Assembly: GCA_964458415.1 (NCBI GenBank)
Contig: CAYWIT010000012.1
Location: forward strand, 1 to 64,000
Reading direction: 5' to 3'
From: CAYWIT01 sp964458415
Lineage (GTDB): Bacteria > Pseudomonadota > Alphaproteobacteria > Micavibrionales > UBA2020
Length of the DNA: 64,000 nt
The notes under the pieces: generated by a model
The model's input: only the letters and a program-made list of their open reading frames with translations
What the model was told of the DNA's origin: nothing
Database searches by the model: none
Translations under genes and position numbers: made by a program
Shown: positions 1-10,982 of the stretch, one piece after another
Layout: each line of letters opens with the position of its first letter
How positions within the stretch are numbered: the first letter of the stretch is position 1

Positions 1-827
1 TCGAAATCCGCAAGAGCCTGCTGAAATTCGACAACGTCATGAACGACCAGCGCCGCGTCGTCTATGAGCAACGCCGCGAAATCATGCAATCCTCCGACAT
101 CTCGGAAATTGTCGTAGAAATGCGGCATGACATCATCGCCTCCATCGTCGGCAACGCCATTCCCGAAGGAACCTATCCCGAGCAATGGGATATCGCGGGA
201 CTGAAAATGGAAACGCACCGCATCCTGGGGCTGACCCTGCCCGTGGATGAATGGGCAAAGGAAGAAGGCATCGACCAGACCGCTATCCGTGACCGCATTG
301 TCAAAACCATTGACGAAAAACTGGCCGCGAAGGAAACTTTCGTCTCGCCCCCGATCATGCGCCAGATTGAAAAAAGCGTCCTGCTGCAACTGCTCGATCA
401 GCTGTGGAAAGAGCATTTGCTCAGCCTTGATTATCTGCGGCAGGGCATCATGCTGCGCGCTTTTGGCCAAAAAGATCCCCTCAACGAATACAAGTCCGAG
501 GCCTTTGCCCTGTTTCAGGGCATGCTGGAATCCCTGCGCGAGAAAGTAACCAATGCCATTTGCCTGATTGAACTCCATGCCGATACGACTGCGCCCGTCC
601 TGCCAAAACTGAAAACGCCCCAGCGCACCGTTTTATCTCATGGCACAGAACCTGTCCGGCCCGTTGATGCGACGCCCAAGCTGGTGCTGTCCTCGCCTTT
701 TGATGCGGGAAATCCGGAAACATGGAGCAAGACGCCGCGTAATGCCGCCTGCCCCTGCGGATCGGGGAAAAAATACAAATATTGTCACGGAAAAGTTTCA
801 GAAGAGCAGGCAGAAGCGACCGCCTGA
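1..827 (+). CDS. secA: SecA preprotein translocase ATPase, C-terminal part (5' end outside window)
   Basis: This is the last ~275 residues of SecA, the cytosolic motor ATPase that drives precursor proteins through SecYEG. The reading frame is open from base 3, and the residues before the first in-frame Met (KSLLKFDNV) continue the family match, so that Met is internal and the gene starts outside the window. The typical helical scaffold block is visible (NDQRRVVYEQR, then LLDQLWKEHLLSLDYLRQGI). The extreme C-terminus carries the SEC-C zinc motif CPCGSGKKYKYCH, which binds SecB and phospholipid in this family. A Pro/Thr-rich linker separates the two. Nothing looks broken apart from the window edge. 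Confidence 0.97.
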   Translation, partial: EIRKSLLKFDNVMNDQRRVVYEQRREIMQSSDISEIVVEMRHDIIASIVGNAIPEGTYPEQWDIAGLKMETHRILGLTLPVDEWAKEEGIDQTAIRDRIVKTIDEKLAAKETFVSPPIMRQIEKSVLLQLLDQLWKEHLLSLDYLRQGIMLRAFGQKDPLNEYKSEAFALFQGMLESLREKVTNAICLIELHADTTAPVLPKLKTPQRTVLSHGTEPVRPVDATPKLVLSSPFDAGNPETWSKTPRNAACPCGSGKKYKYCHGKVSEEQAEATA

Positions 828-843
828 CGGGAAAGATTTTAAA

Positions 844-1470
844 ATGATTTTGAAAGATCAGGTTGTCCATTGCCTTTACCAGACCATAGGAACTTTGGCT
901 GATACCATTGGCATGAAAGAAGCCTATATGCCGCAGCACCAGCATAATGTCTCGCGCATTGCACGGGCCATCGCGCAGATGATGCATCTGGACAATGACA
1001 TTATCGACGGTATCCGTATCGGGGCAACGCTGCATGATTTCGGCATCATTCGCATTCCAACCGCCCTGCTCAACAAACCGGAAACCCTGACGGATCAGGA
1101 ATTTGAAATCATCAAACAACACCCAGTCCACGGCTACCAGCTCCTGAAAAGCATCGACTTCCCCTGGCCCGTTGCGCGCATGATATTGCAGCACCACGAG
1201 CGCCTTGACGGCAGCGGCTATCCGGGCGGAATGAAGGGATCGGAAATCATTCTCGAGGCGCGGATCATCGCCGTCGCCGATGTCATGGACTCCATGACGT
1301 CAGACCGCCCTTGGCGCAAGGCCCTGCCCGTCGAAACCGCGCTTGATGAAATCTGCACCCACCGCGGCACGAAATACGATCCTCATGTCGTGGATATTTG
1401 CGTGGATCTTTATACCAACCACCCACAACGCCTCGACCCCGATTACTATCGGAATGGGGGCGGCCGCTAA
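844..1470 (+). CDS. HD-GYP domain protein, putative c-di-GMP phosphodiesterase with altered catalytic motif
   Basis: A 208-aa protein consisting almost only of an HD-GYP domain, the family that hydrolyses cyclic di-GMP. The gene begins 16 bases after secA; this ATG is preferred to an upstream in-frame one that would lie inside secA. Visible motifs are HD in LHDFGIIRIP, the second metal site HH in HHERLDGSGYP, and the GYP loop itself, followed by ARIIAVADVMDSMTSDRPW. No receiver or PAS domain is attached, so the input signal is unknown. The family signature is HDxGK; here the Lys is Ile (HDFGI), which could reduce activity. It may be an active enzyme or a c-di-GMP/protein-binding derivative. 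Confidence 0.88.
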   Translation: MILKDQVVHCLYQTIGTLADTIGMKEAYMPQHQHNVSRIARAIAQMMHLDNDIIDGIRIGATLHDFGIIRIPTALLNKPETLTDQEFEIIKQHPVHGYQLLKSIDFPWPVARMILQHHERLDGSGYPGGMKGSEIILEARIIAVADVMDSMTSDRPWRKALPVETALDEICTHRGTKYDPHVVDICVDLYTNHPQRLDPDYYRNGGGR

Positions 1471-1547
1471 TCACCGCCTTTATTATTTAATAGTTTCAAT
1501 GAGATACAGTTCTGTTTGTTTTCTTTGTGCCGTACAGGACGCCTTTA

Positions 1548-1556
1548 TGCTATAAT
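1548..1556 (+). promoter_or_regulatory. Extended -10 promoter ahead of the HELRH metallopeptidase-like gene
   Basis: TGCTATAAT (TGnTATAAT) is an exact extended -10 element about 43 bases upstream of the next start codon. No good -35 is visible at normal spacing, which extended -10 promoters can lack. Predicted by eye only. Confidence 0.5.
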
Positions 1557-1598
1557 ACAATATGTGAATTTTGTTGCAGAAAAGGGCAGCACCAATAG

Positions 1599-3131
1599 AT
1601 GATGAATCAGTCCATTCTTGACGACATCAAAGACTTTCTGCAAAGGCAAAAATACTTCCTTACCCTGAATCTTGAAAATATCACCATCACCGCACAAAAT
1701 CCCAGCGTGCTGGTCTCAGCACTGCCGTTGGTTGAAAAGATGCGGATTAACCGTGCGCTGGAAGACATTTCCTCGATACCGGAAGGAAAGGCACTGGTCG
1801 ATCAGGCGCGCGCCAATGGCATCCCTATAGAGCTCGATACACGTCCCTACGCGCGGGGTGGGGTTCATTCCGGAGAAAACAGTATCCTGAATGGTCAAAT
1901 GATACGCACATCGAAAGGCATTGGCTTACAAGGCTATGCGACACACGGAACCATCGTATCCATGCTGACTCACGAGTTACGACATGCCCAACAGACCCAT
2001 AAGAACGTTATCACCGGCTTCGACGACAAGATACTCTCGCCCGTAGAAAGCATCTGGCATAACCGCTTCATAGAAGCCGATGCGGAGGCAACAGCTACGG
2101 ATATCGCCTGGAAGCTTAAGGAATCCGGCAAACCGGACAGTTGGAAAGCGCTCAAGAAAAAGGCCAATTATACCGGCATCACCGATGCCTATGAGAAAGC
2201 CGCCACAGAAAATCCCTCCGCCGTTTCCAGCGGACATGCCAAGCGCGCAGCTTTCGATGAATGGTTTTCTGCCAGCACAAAATACGGCCACAAAGTCACA
2301 GATGTTTATAATGCACAAGCGATCAGAAACTACCCCGCACGCTCTGATCTGGAAAAAGTGGCCAGCCATGGAAAGCCGTTTGGCGGACTCGAGACCCGGC
2401 AGTTGCAAAAACTGGGGGCTCTTGATGGCAGCATGATAAATTATCTTGAACTTCCAGAAGGGAAACCGCTGGACAGCCCGCACTACCGCTCCGGCATGCC
2501 CACAAATAAATTTGATATGCATCAACTGGTCATGCTGCAAAAAGAATTTAACGATATCAAAGCCGCGCATAACCCCGCGGCGCCCGTCCCCAAAACTGCG
2601 CAGAACGCACAACCACTCTCCAAAGAGACCTCCGTAAAGGCAAGCAGATTTGTCGGTCGTGCAGACGTTGCCCTGCATCTCGCTGAGGGGAGCTACGGCG
2701 CAGCGGCAGCTTCTGCGTCAATGAACGGCAATCTCATCGGTAAAGCAGCGGAAACTGTTTCAAAATTCGCGCCGGAACTGGCCAAAGACGCCCTGCAAGT
2801 CGCCAAGCGCGCCCCTCTGGTCGGCGCTGTCGTTACGGCAGGCTTTGTCGCCGCAGAAGTCGGCGCGAATATTCTTGACGGCAACCCCGGAAAAGCCGGG
2901 GCAGCATTTTTAGCCGGTAGCGCGGAAATCGCCGGGAATACGATTGGATTCGGCGTTGGAGACGCTGCCCGCGAAACTGTCCGTGGCGGCGTTATCGCGG
3001 CGGCTGGTTCGAAATATGCCGTTGAAAAATCCGGCCTTCGTTCCATGGGAGAAAGAGCCGTGGACATGACACAAAATATTCTTAAAAGCTCTTCTGCCCC
3101 GTCGCCCCCTCCGAAACGCCCCACCCTCTAA
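1599..3131 (+). CDS. Putative zinc metallopeptidase-like protein (HELRH motif, DUF6782-like)
   Basis: A 510-aa protein of unknown role. Residues 125-129 are HELRH, with an EADAEATA segment at 159-166 that could give a third metal ligand; this arrangement resembles the DUF6782 putative metallopeptidases of proteobacteria, an assignment from memory and not searched. The N-terminal ~35 residues look helical with no signal peptide. The C-terminal third is rich in Ala, Gly and Val (about 345-480) with hydrophobic stretches such as APLVGAVVTAGFVAAEVGANIL, reminiscent of membrane-inserting or glycine-zipper segments of secreted effectors. Two adjacent ATG codons compete as start. A toxin or effector role is possible but is only inference. 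Confidence 0.6.
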   Translation: MMNQSILDDIKDFLQRQKYFLTLNLENITITAQNPSVLVSALPLVEKMRINRALEDISSIPEGKALVDQARANGIPIELDTRPYARGGVHSGENSILNGQMIRTSKGIGLQGYATHGTIVSMLTHELRHAQQTHKNVITGFDDKILSPVESIWHNRFIEADAEATATDIAWKLKESGKPDSWKALKKKANYTGITDAYEKAATENPSAVSSGHAKRAAFDEWFSASTKYGHKVTDVYNAQAIRNYPARSDLEKVASHGKPFGGLETRQLQKLGALDGSMINYLELPEGKPLDSPHYRSGMPTNKFDMHQLVMLQKEFNDIKAAHNPAAPVPKTAQNAQPLSKETSVKASRFVGRADVALHLAEGSYGAAAASASMNGNLIGKAAETVSKFAPELAKDALQVAKRAPLVGAVVTAGFVAAEVGANILDGNPGKAGAAFLAGSAEIAGNTIGFGVGDAARETVRGGVIAAAGSKYAVEKSGLRSMGERAVDMTQNILKSSSAPSPPPKRPTL

Positions 3132-3155
3132 AGCAGGCATCTCCACAGCCCTAGC

Positions 3156-3911
3156 CTAGCGCGTGATCAGGACATGCACCAGAGCGAGCCCCGGCGAAGC
3201 AGAATCAAAGGGCATGCAAAATGTCGTTTTCCCCGTAAAGGCCGTCGCCTGATCTCCGAAAGGCGTTCTTGTCGTTGACCAAACCGCCGGCGTGGCGCAA
3301 CCGCCAAAGTTAGCGCCTATTGCCGTTATTTCCTCACCCAATCCGGTAAAATATTCCGTCCCGTCATAATTTGTCGTGATCCCGTGGCGCTTATTAATGG
3401 TATTGCAAATTTCCGGCTTCAAATAGGGGATAACGATGGCGAGATCAGGATCATCTGTCCCGATACCGGAGATGACATACTGCTTTTTTGAAAGATGTCC
3501 GGGCGTGGGCCGCCCCGCTATGCCTGCGCCATCGACGATGAAGCTGGCGTCGAACGTGAGTGCCGGAATACCATCAACAGCGTCAAAAACCTGACATGAA
3601 TCCGTCGTACAATTCGCATTTGACAGCCAGCAGTCCGGCGTTGTTGTAGCCACCGGGCCAAGAGTATAAATACCGGTTGCGCTAAAAGAAAGATCAAGAG
3701 GATTGATACGATCAATCAACAACATGCGCTGAATGCGTGACTCTATGGACGAAACAAAAGATAAAAGCTGTGTCGTTTTCAGTAGCGTGGTTTCTTTATC
3801 GATTCCGCCACGCCCGCGCCCCGATTGTGTCACGGCATAAGAAAGCACGGCAAACAAGGCCACGGCGATAAGAATAAGAAACAAGGCGTTTCCACGTTCG
3901 GAACTACGCAT
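3156..3911 (-). CDS. Pilin-like or single-anchor surface protein, hypothetical
   Basis: A 251-aa protein with a short basic start (MRSSERG) followed at once by a single hydrophobic helix, NALFLILIAVALFAVLSYAV, then an extracytoplasmic domain. This layout is that of pseudopilins and TadE/TadG-like proteins, although no Glu at +5 after a clear prepilin cleavage site is seen. The exported part has several Cys (the CWLSNANCTTDSC stretch, then single Cys further on) that could form disulfides. It lies about 50 bases downstream of glpK on the same strand with no visible terminator, but there is no functional link to glycerol use. No other pilus gene is in the window. Product name cannot be fixed. 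Confidence 0.6.
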   Translation of the reverse strand: MRSSERGNALFLILIAVALFAVLSYAVTQSGRGRGGIDKETTLLKTTQLLSFVSSIESRIQRMLLIDRINPLDLSFSATGIYTLGPVATTTPDCWLSNANCTTDSCQVFDAVDGIPALTFDASFIVDGAGIAGRPTPGHLSKKQYVISGIGTDDPDLAIVIPYLKPEICNTINKRHGITTNYDGTEYFTGLGEEITAIGANFGGCATPAVWSTTRTPFGDQATAFTGKTTFCMPFDSASPGLALVHVLITR

Positions 3912-3961
3912 TACTTCTACTCGGGCAAGATTGACAAGAAAATTAAAATGACCTTTCCTCC

Positions 3962-5443
3962 TTATACCAGCGCCCGCTTGATCGCCTGTTGCCAGCCGCC
4001 ATAAAGACGCTCACGGTCTGCGCCTGCCATTTCAGATTCAAACTTCCGTTCACAACGCCAGACCGCGGAAATATCATCCAGCGATGAAAACACCCCGACC
4101 TGCAATCCTGCCAGACAGGCCGCGCCCAGCGCAGTTGTTTCCGTCACGCCGGGACGCAAAACCGGTGTCGCTGTAATATCGGAAAGGAACTGGCAGACCC
4201 AGTTGTTCCTGACCATGCCGCCATCGACACGGATTTCCGCAACGGCCTGTCCCGCATCGGCGGCCATCGCCAGCATCAGATCCTGCGTTTGATAGGCCTG
4301 CGCCTCCAGCGCCGCGCGTACGATGTGGGCCGCCGTTGCTCCCCGCGTCAATCCCGCGATTGTGCCACGGGCATAGGGATCCCAATAAGGCGCCCCCATA
4401 CCCGTAAAGGCCGGCACCATATAAACGCCCGCATTATCGGCAACCGACAGCGCGACGGCCTCGCTATCCGCCGCGGATTTAATGATGCCAAGACCGTCAC
4501 GCAACCACTGAATGGCCGCCCCCGCCACAAAGATAGAGCCTTCCATCGCATACGTCATCCGTCCGTTCAGGCGATAGGCAATCGTCGTCAGCATACGGTT
4601 TTTCGAGACACGAAAATCCGGCCCGATATTCTCGAGCGCGAAACAGCCGGTGCCATAGGTGCTCTTGACCATGCCCGGATAAAAACACGCCTGTCCGAAC
4701 AACGCCGCCTGCTGATCCCCCGCCATGCCGGAGACGGGGATTTCCACACCCAGAAAATCCCTGTCCGTGATGCCGAAGTCTGCGGCATTATCGCGCACCT
4801 CGGGCAGCATGGACTTCGGCACGCCGAACAAGCCGCATAAATCATCGTCCCAGGCCTGCGTCTGGATATTATAAAGCATTGTCCGGGCAGCATTCGTCAC
4901 ATCGGTTGCATGCACCCGCCCGCCTGTCAGCCGCCAGAGTAAAAAGCTGTCAATCGTGCCAAAAGCCAGCTCGCCCTTTTCAGCGCGCTCCCTTGCCCCT
5001 GCCACGTGATCAAGAATCCATTTTATTTTCGTTGCGGAAAAATAGGGATCGAGCAAAAGGCCGGTTTTTTCCTGCACCGCCGGCTCATGCCCCGCCTCTT
5101 TCATCCGAATGCACAGCTCCGCCGTGCGGCGATCCTGCCAGACAATGGCGTTATAAACGGTCTGCCCCGTCTTGCGGTCCCAGACCACCGTCGTCTCCCG
5201 CTGATTGGTAATGCCAATCGCGGCAACTTCCGACGGATGCGCGCTATACTGCTGTAAAACCCCGCGGCAGACATATTTGGTATCGGCCCAGATATCCTCC
5301 GGATCCTGCTCCACCCAGCCGTTTTCAGGGTAAAACAGGGAAAGTTCTTTCTGGCTGATACCCACGACCTGCCCCGCAGCATCGAATAAAATCGCCCGTG
5401 TGCTGGTCGTGCCCTGATCTATCGCCAGAATGTACTTTGGCAT
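3962..5443 (-). CDS. glpK: Glycerol kinase
   Basis: Phosphorylates glycerol to sn-glycerol-3-phosphate using ATP, the first step of glycerol catabolism in the cytoplasm. The 493-aa length is normal for GlpK. FGGY-family motifs are clear: the N-terminal phosphate loop ILAIDQGTTSTRAILFD, the substrate region NQRETTVVWDRKTG, GDQQAALFGQ, KSTYGTGCF, and the C-terminal VDGGMVRNN and TALGAACLAG stretches. It starts 4 bases after the glpD stop, so the two are translated from one message. No glycerol facilitator (glpF) or GlpR regulator gene is nearby. Confidence 0.97.
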   Translation of the reverse strand: MPKYILAIDQGTTSTRAILFDAAGQVVGISQKELSLFYPENGWVEQDPEDIWADTKYVCRGVLQQYSAHPSEVAAIGITNQRETTVVWDRKTGQTVYNAIVWQDRRTAELCIRMKEAGHEPAVQEKTGLLLDPYFSATKIKWILDHVAGARERAEKGELAFGTIDSFLLWRLTGGRVHATDVTNAARTMLYNIQTQAWDDDLCGLFGVPKSMLPEVRDNAADFGITDRDFLGVEIPVSGMAGDQQAALFGQACFYPGMVKSTYGTGCFALENIGPDFRVSKNRMLTTIAYRLNGRMTYAMEGSIFVAGAAIQWLRDGLGIIKSAADSEAVALSVADNAGVYMVPAFTGMGAPYWDPYARGTIAGLTRGATAAHIVRAALEAQAYQTQDLMLAMAADAGQAVAEIRVDGGMVRNNWVCQFLSDITATPVLRPGVTETTALGAACLAGLQVGVFSSLDDISAVWRCERKFESEMAGADRERLYGGWQQAIKRALV

Positions 5444-5447
5444 GCCG

Positions 5448-6974
5448 TTACGCCCCTTCCGCCATCTCCATCTGCACTTTCTTTAAAAATCTTTTCAGCT
5501 TTTTCACAGTCTCGTCGGAAGCGTGCAGGCCAAGCTTGGAACGCCGCCACAGAATATCATCCAGCGACATCGCCCATTCCACATTGATCAAGTAACGGAT
5601 TTCACATTCATAAATATTATCACCGAAATATTCCCCCATATCGGCAACGCGCTTGAAGCCGCGCAGCATTTCGCGCGCCCGCGCACCATAAGCCCGCGCC
5701 AGACGGGAAGCCAGAGATTCCGGCAGCCAGTTATATTCCCGCTTGAGGGTTTTAAGGAACGTTTCGAAATTACCGGCAGAAGTTTCTCCGCCCGGCAGCG
5801 GCGCGGTCTCCGTCCAGGCCTTGCCGCCCTGCCCCAGCGCCGCAACAACACGGTCGCCGACCTGCTCGGCCAGCTTGCGAAAAGTTGTGATCTTGCCCCC
5901 ATAGACAGAGAGAACCGGCAATCCCTTGTATTCATCCAGATCGATTATATAATCACGGGTCAGCGCTGCCGCTTCCGTTGTGCCGTCATCCACAAGAGGC
6001 CTGACGCCGCTATAGGTCCACTCGACGTCATCCGGACCGATCTGCTGGCGGAAATAGTCGTTGACAGCGGCGCAGAGATATTCCACTTCCTCCATCTCGA
6101 TCCGGACTTCGTCAATATCGCCCTTGTATTCCATATCCGTTGTTCCGATCAGCGAAAATTTCTTCTCGTAGGGAATGACGAAAACAATACGCTTGTCGTT
6201 ATTTTGCAGGATATAGGCATGATCCCCCCGGTAAAGCCGCGGCACAATGATATGGCTGCCCTTGACCCAACGCACTTTATGGCAACCTATCTCTTTTCCA
6301 GCCAGTTCCAACGTTTTCGCGACCCAGGGTCCAGAGGCATTGACCACCATCCGCGCCTGTATTTTTGTCTTTTCCCCGTCGATATGATCCTGCAACGTCG
6401 CCACCCAGATATCTTCCTTTGCCTGTTTATCAAGGGAAAGGCATTCGGTACGGGTCAAAATTTTTGCTCCTTTTTCCGCCGCGTCCAGCGCGGCCAGAAT
6501 AACAAGGCGCGTATCTTCCACCCAGCAATCCGCATAGGTGAAGCCGCGCTTGAACGTCGCCTTGAGCGGCTGTCCCAAGGCCGTTCCCGGCAGCCATCTT
6601 GCCCGCGATTTTTCGAGCAGACGCCGCCCGCCGAGCGTATCATAGATAAAAAGACCCAGCCTGATCATCCACCATGGGCGTAGCTTCTTGTGGTGCGGCA
6701 AGACAAAAGTCAGCGGCCAGATGATATGCGATGCGCTCCGCAGCAGCACCTCGCGTTCGCGCAAAGCCTCGCGCACAAGACGAAACTCCCGATGTTCCAG
6801 ATAGCGCAACCCGCCATGAATAAGCTTGGTGCTGGCCGAAGACGTCGCCGAGGCAAGATCGTCTTTTTCAACCAGCGTCACCGCAAGACCACGGCCCGCC
6901 AGATCCCGCGCGATACCGGCACCATTAATTCCGCCGCCGATCACCAAAACATCCGTCTCTTTAATTTTTGCCAC
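5448..6974 (-). CDS. glpD: Aerobic glycerol-3-phosphate dehydrogenase
   Basis: Membrane-associated FAD enzyme that oxidises sn-glycerol-3-phosphate to dihydroxyacetone phosphate and passes electrons to quinone. The 508-aa protein begins with the dinucleotide-binding motif VLVIGGGINGAGIARDLAGRG, followed by the family stretch TSSASTKLIHGGLRYLE. Further family segments are VVNASGPW and the C-terminal GGKITTFRKLAE. It is the first gene of the glpD-glpK unit and supplies the second enzyme of the pathway. The ~170-base region upstream is AT-rich and would hold the promoter; no convincing operator is seen. Confidence 0.97.
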   Translation of the reverse strand: MAKIKETDVLVIGGGINGAGIARDLAGRGLAVTLVEKDDLASATSSASTKLIHGGLRYLEHREFRLVREALREREVLLRSASHIIWPLTFVLPHHKKLRPWWMIRLGLFIYDTLGGRRLLEKSRARWLPGTALGQPLKATFKRGFTYADCWVEDTRLVILAALDAAEKGAKILTRTECLSLDKQAKEDIWVATLQDHIDGEKTKIQARMVVNASGPWVAKTLELAGKEIGCHKVRWVKGSHIIVPRLYRGDHAYILQNNDKRIVFVIPYEKKFSLIGTTDMEYKGDIDEVRIEMEEVEYLCAAVNDYFRQQIGPDDVEWTYSGVRPLVDDGTTEAAALTRDYIIDLDEYKGLPVLSVYGGKITTFRKLAEQVGDRVVAALGQGGKAWTETAPLPGGETSAGNFETFLKTLKREYNWLPESLASRLARAYGARAREMLRGFKRVADMGEYFGDNIYECEIRYLINVEWAMSLDDILWRRSKLGLHASDETVKKLKRFLKKVQMEMAEGA

Positions 6975-7141
6975 GCCTTGTTCCGCCCCGTCAGAATGAC
7001 TAACTATCTGATATGTAAACGGAATATAAGGGGAAAGGCAACAGTTTTGTTTTATATTTTCAAGAATAAAGGAGGAGCGGCCCGCACGCTGCGCCGCCGC
7101 CCCCCCTTTTTATTCACTAACCGCCTAAAAGACGACCGTCC

Positions 7142-8218
7142 TTACGCAGCCTTGCTTGCCGCCTTGCGCGCAAAACGCTGTTCTGCGATCCGGTCTGCCG
7201 CCTGACTGGTTGAAATCCCGTCCTGCTCGGCGCGCTTGAAAATCGTTTCAGCCGTCTCGCCAATTTTATCGACATGGCCGACAACAACAGCCCGGTCATA
7301 TACCTTGCCGGAGCGGCGTGATTCATGTTCATAATAGACGTTGATAAGGCCGCCCGCATTAATAACATAGTCCGGCGCATAAAGAATTTGCATTTCCTTC
7401 AGCACGTCACCATGCCGCGCTTCCGCCAGCTGGTTATTCGCCGCGCCCGCAATCACCTTTGCCTTCAGGCGTGGAATGGTATCGTCATTGATGATGGCCC
7501 CCAGCGCACAGGGGGCAAAAACGTCTGCCGCAACGCCATAAATATCACCCAGATCGACCGCCTTGGCCCCAAGCTCTTTTGTCGCCAGAGCAACCTTGTC
7601 GGCCTGAACGTCAGTCACGACAAGCTGCGCGCCATCTTTGGCCAGAAGTTTGCAAAGATTATAGCCGACATTGCCAAGCCCCTGCACAGCGACCGTCAGC
7701 CCCTTGACGCTCTCCTTGCCCAGACGGTGACGCACACCTGCCTTTAATCCGACATAAACGCCATAAGCCGTCGTCGGTGACGGATCCCCGCTGCCCTGAC
7801 CGTCATGGGAAATGCCCACGACATGATTTGTTTGCGAATGAATATGGTTCATATCCTCAACCGTCGTGCCGACATCCTCGGCGATGATATAGCGTCCTGC
7901 AAAGGTTTCCACCGACTTGCCCATCGCCCGCATCATCTCCGGCGTCTTGATCTTGCGGGCATCCCCGATAATCACCGACTTGCCACCACCGAGAGGAAGC
8001 CCCGTGATCGCCGCCTTGTAAGTCATGCCGCGGGAAAGACGCAGCACATCGCGCAGCGCTTCTCCGTCATTTTCGTAGGCCCACATGCGGCAACCGCCCA
8101 GAGCAGGGCCCAGATTTGTGTTATGCACCGCAATGATGGCTGTCAGGCCCGACTCCGCGCAGCGAAAAAAAGAAACCTGTTCGTGCTGGTCGAATTCCTT
8201 GTGACTAAATACCGACAT
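7142..8218 (-). CDS. Leucine dehydrogenase-family amino acid dehydrogenase
   Basis: NAD-dependent oxidative deaminase of the Glu/Leu/Phe/Val dehydrogenase family, 358 aa. The start at 8218 is chosen because AAGGAG lies 8 bases upstream; an upstream in-frame start would add 32 residues unlike the family. The catalytic Lys region LGGGKSVIIGD and the substrate region GGCRMWAYEN are present, then the Rossmann motif VAVQGLGNVGYNLCKLL and the ALGAIINDDTIP/GAANNQL segments. Length and motifs fit leucine dehydrogenase better than the longer glutamate dehydrogenases. It would convert branched-chain amino acids to 2-oxo acids in the cytoplasm. Exact substrate preference is not readable from sequence. 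Confidence 0.9.
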   Translation of the reverse strand: MSVFSHKEFDQHEQVSFFRCAESGLTAIIAVHNTNLGPALGGCRMWAYENDGEALRDVLRLSRGMTYKAAITGLPLGGGKSVIIGDARKIKTPEMMRAMGKSVETFAGRYIIAEDVGTTVEDMNHIHSQTNHVVGISHDGQGSGDPSPTTAYGVYVGLKAGVRHRLGKESVKGLTVAVQGLGNVGYNLCKLLAKDGAQLVVTDVQADKVALATKELGAKAVDLGDIYGVAADVFAPCALGAIINDDTIPRLKAKVIAGAANNQLAEARHGDVLKEMQILYAPDYVINAGGLINVYYEHESRRSGKVYDRAVVVGHVDKIGETAETIFKRAEQDGISTSQAADRIAEQRFARKAASKAA

Positions 8219-8415
8219 GGAAACTTCTCCTTGTGTCTTTACAATGTGGACCGCCCGCCCGCAGGGAGCGAAAGTTCTGTTCTTCGCTTTCGCATGACGA
8301 GAGCCTCTTGGCAAGGCATTCAGCCCTCCATCTCTGCTTTTTGAGCGAAAATTTCAAGCGCTGCCATGATTTGGATCAAAGATTATCAGGGATATGACTT
8401 ATTGCGGCGCACAAA

Positions 8416-8963
8416 TCACTTCAACGGAAAATGACGCGCGGCGCGTGCGATAATCTGCGCCTCCTTCAACTGCGCGGGAGAGAAAGCCTCTGGCCCGCCT
8501 TCATGCACCGGACGATCCGGAAAACGCCCCAAGCTGATCAGACGGTCATACATGACCAACGCACCCGCGACGGAAACATTGACGCAGAACTTCATCGGAA
8601 TTTTGATGATATGGTCACAGCGCGCGACCATTTCATCGGACAGATTCCCCTTCTCCCGCCCCAGCACATAAACCGCACGCAGAGGATGGCGAAAGCTCGG
8701 CAGCTCCACCGCATCCTCCAGCAACTCGACGCCCACCAGCGAGGAATTATCCGGCAAAAGCATATCTTCCGTACTGTCAAAGTTATAAAAGGGGATATGC
8801 CCGAAAGCGCTTGAAGTATCAGATTCCCGCATCGCCCGCAGATCAATCGGCGTATTGACCGTGAAAAAGAAGCTACCCCCGAAAGCATGCGCCGTACGCA
8901 AAAGCGCGCCCACATTCATCGGCTTTGAAATTCTTTCAACCCCGATACCAAAATAACCCCGCA

Positions 8964-8967
<4 letters not shown>
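8416..8967 (-). CDS. SpoU/TrmH-family RNA 2'-O-methyltransferase
   Basis: A 183-aa SPOUT methyltransferase that would transfer a methyl group from S-adenosylmethionine to a ribose in tRNA or rRNA. All three SpoU motifs are visible: motif 1 in SKPMNVGALLRTAHAFG, motif 2 in VYVLGREKGNLS, and motif 3 in KIPMKFCVNVSVAGALVMYD, which builds the trefoil knot. There is no N-terminal L30-like extension, so it is a minimal form close to TrmL/TrmH sizes. Its ATG overlaps the stop codon of the upstream acetoacetyl-CoA synthetase gene (ATGA), so the two are translationally coupled although functionally unrelated. The target nucleotide is unknown. Confidence 0.92.
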
Positions 8968-10907
<1,940 letters not shown>

Positions 10908-10982
10908 AACTGTTGCTCCGGCTTGCATTTTTAATATCGGGCTGTGATGATACAATCTATTTCAAGGGGTTTCCAGACAGGA

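Noticed and set aside
5523..6683. 386-codon plus-strand frame opposite glpD
   Set aside because: Pure shadow of glpD; composition is Arg/His/Pro/Gln-rich as expected for antisense of a GC-rich gene.
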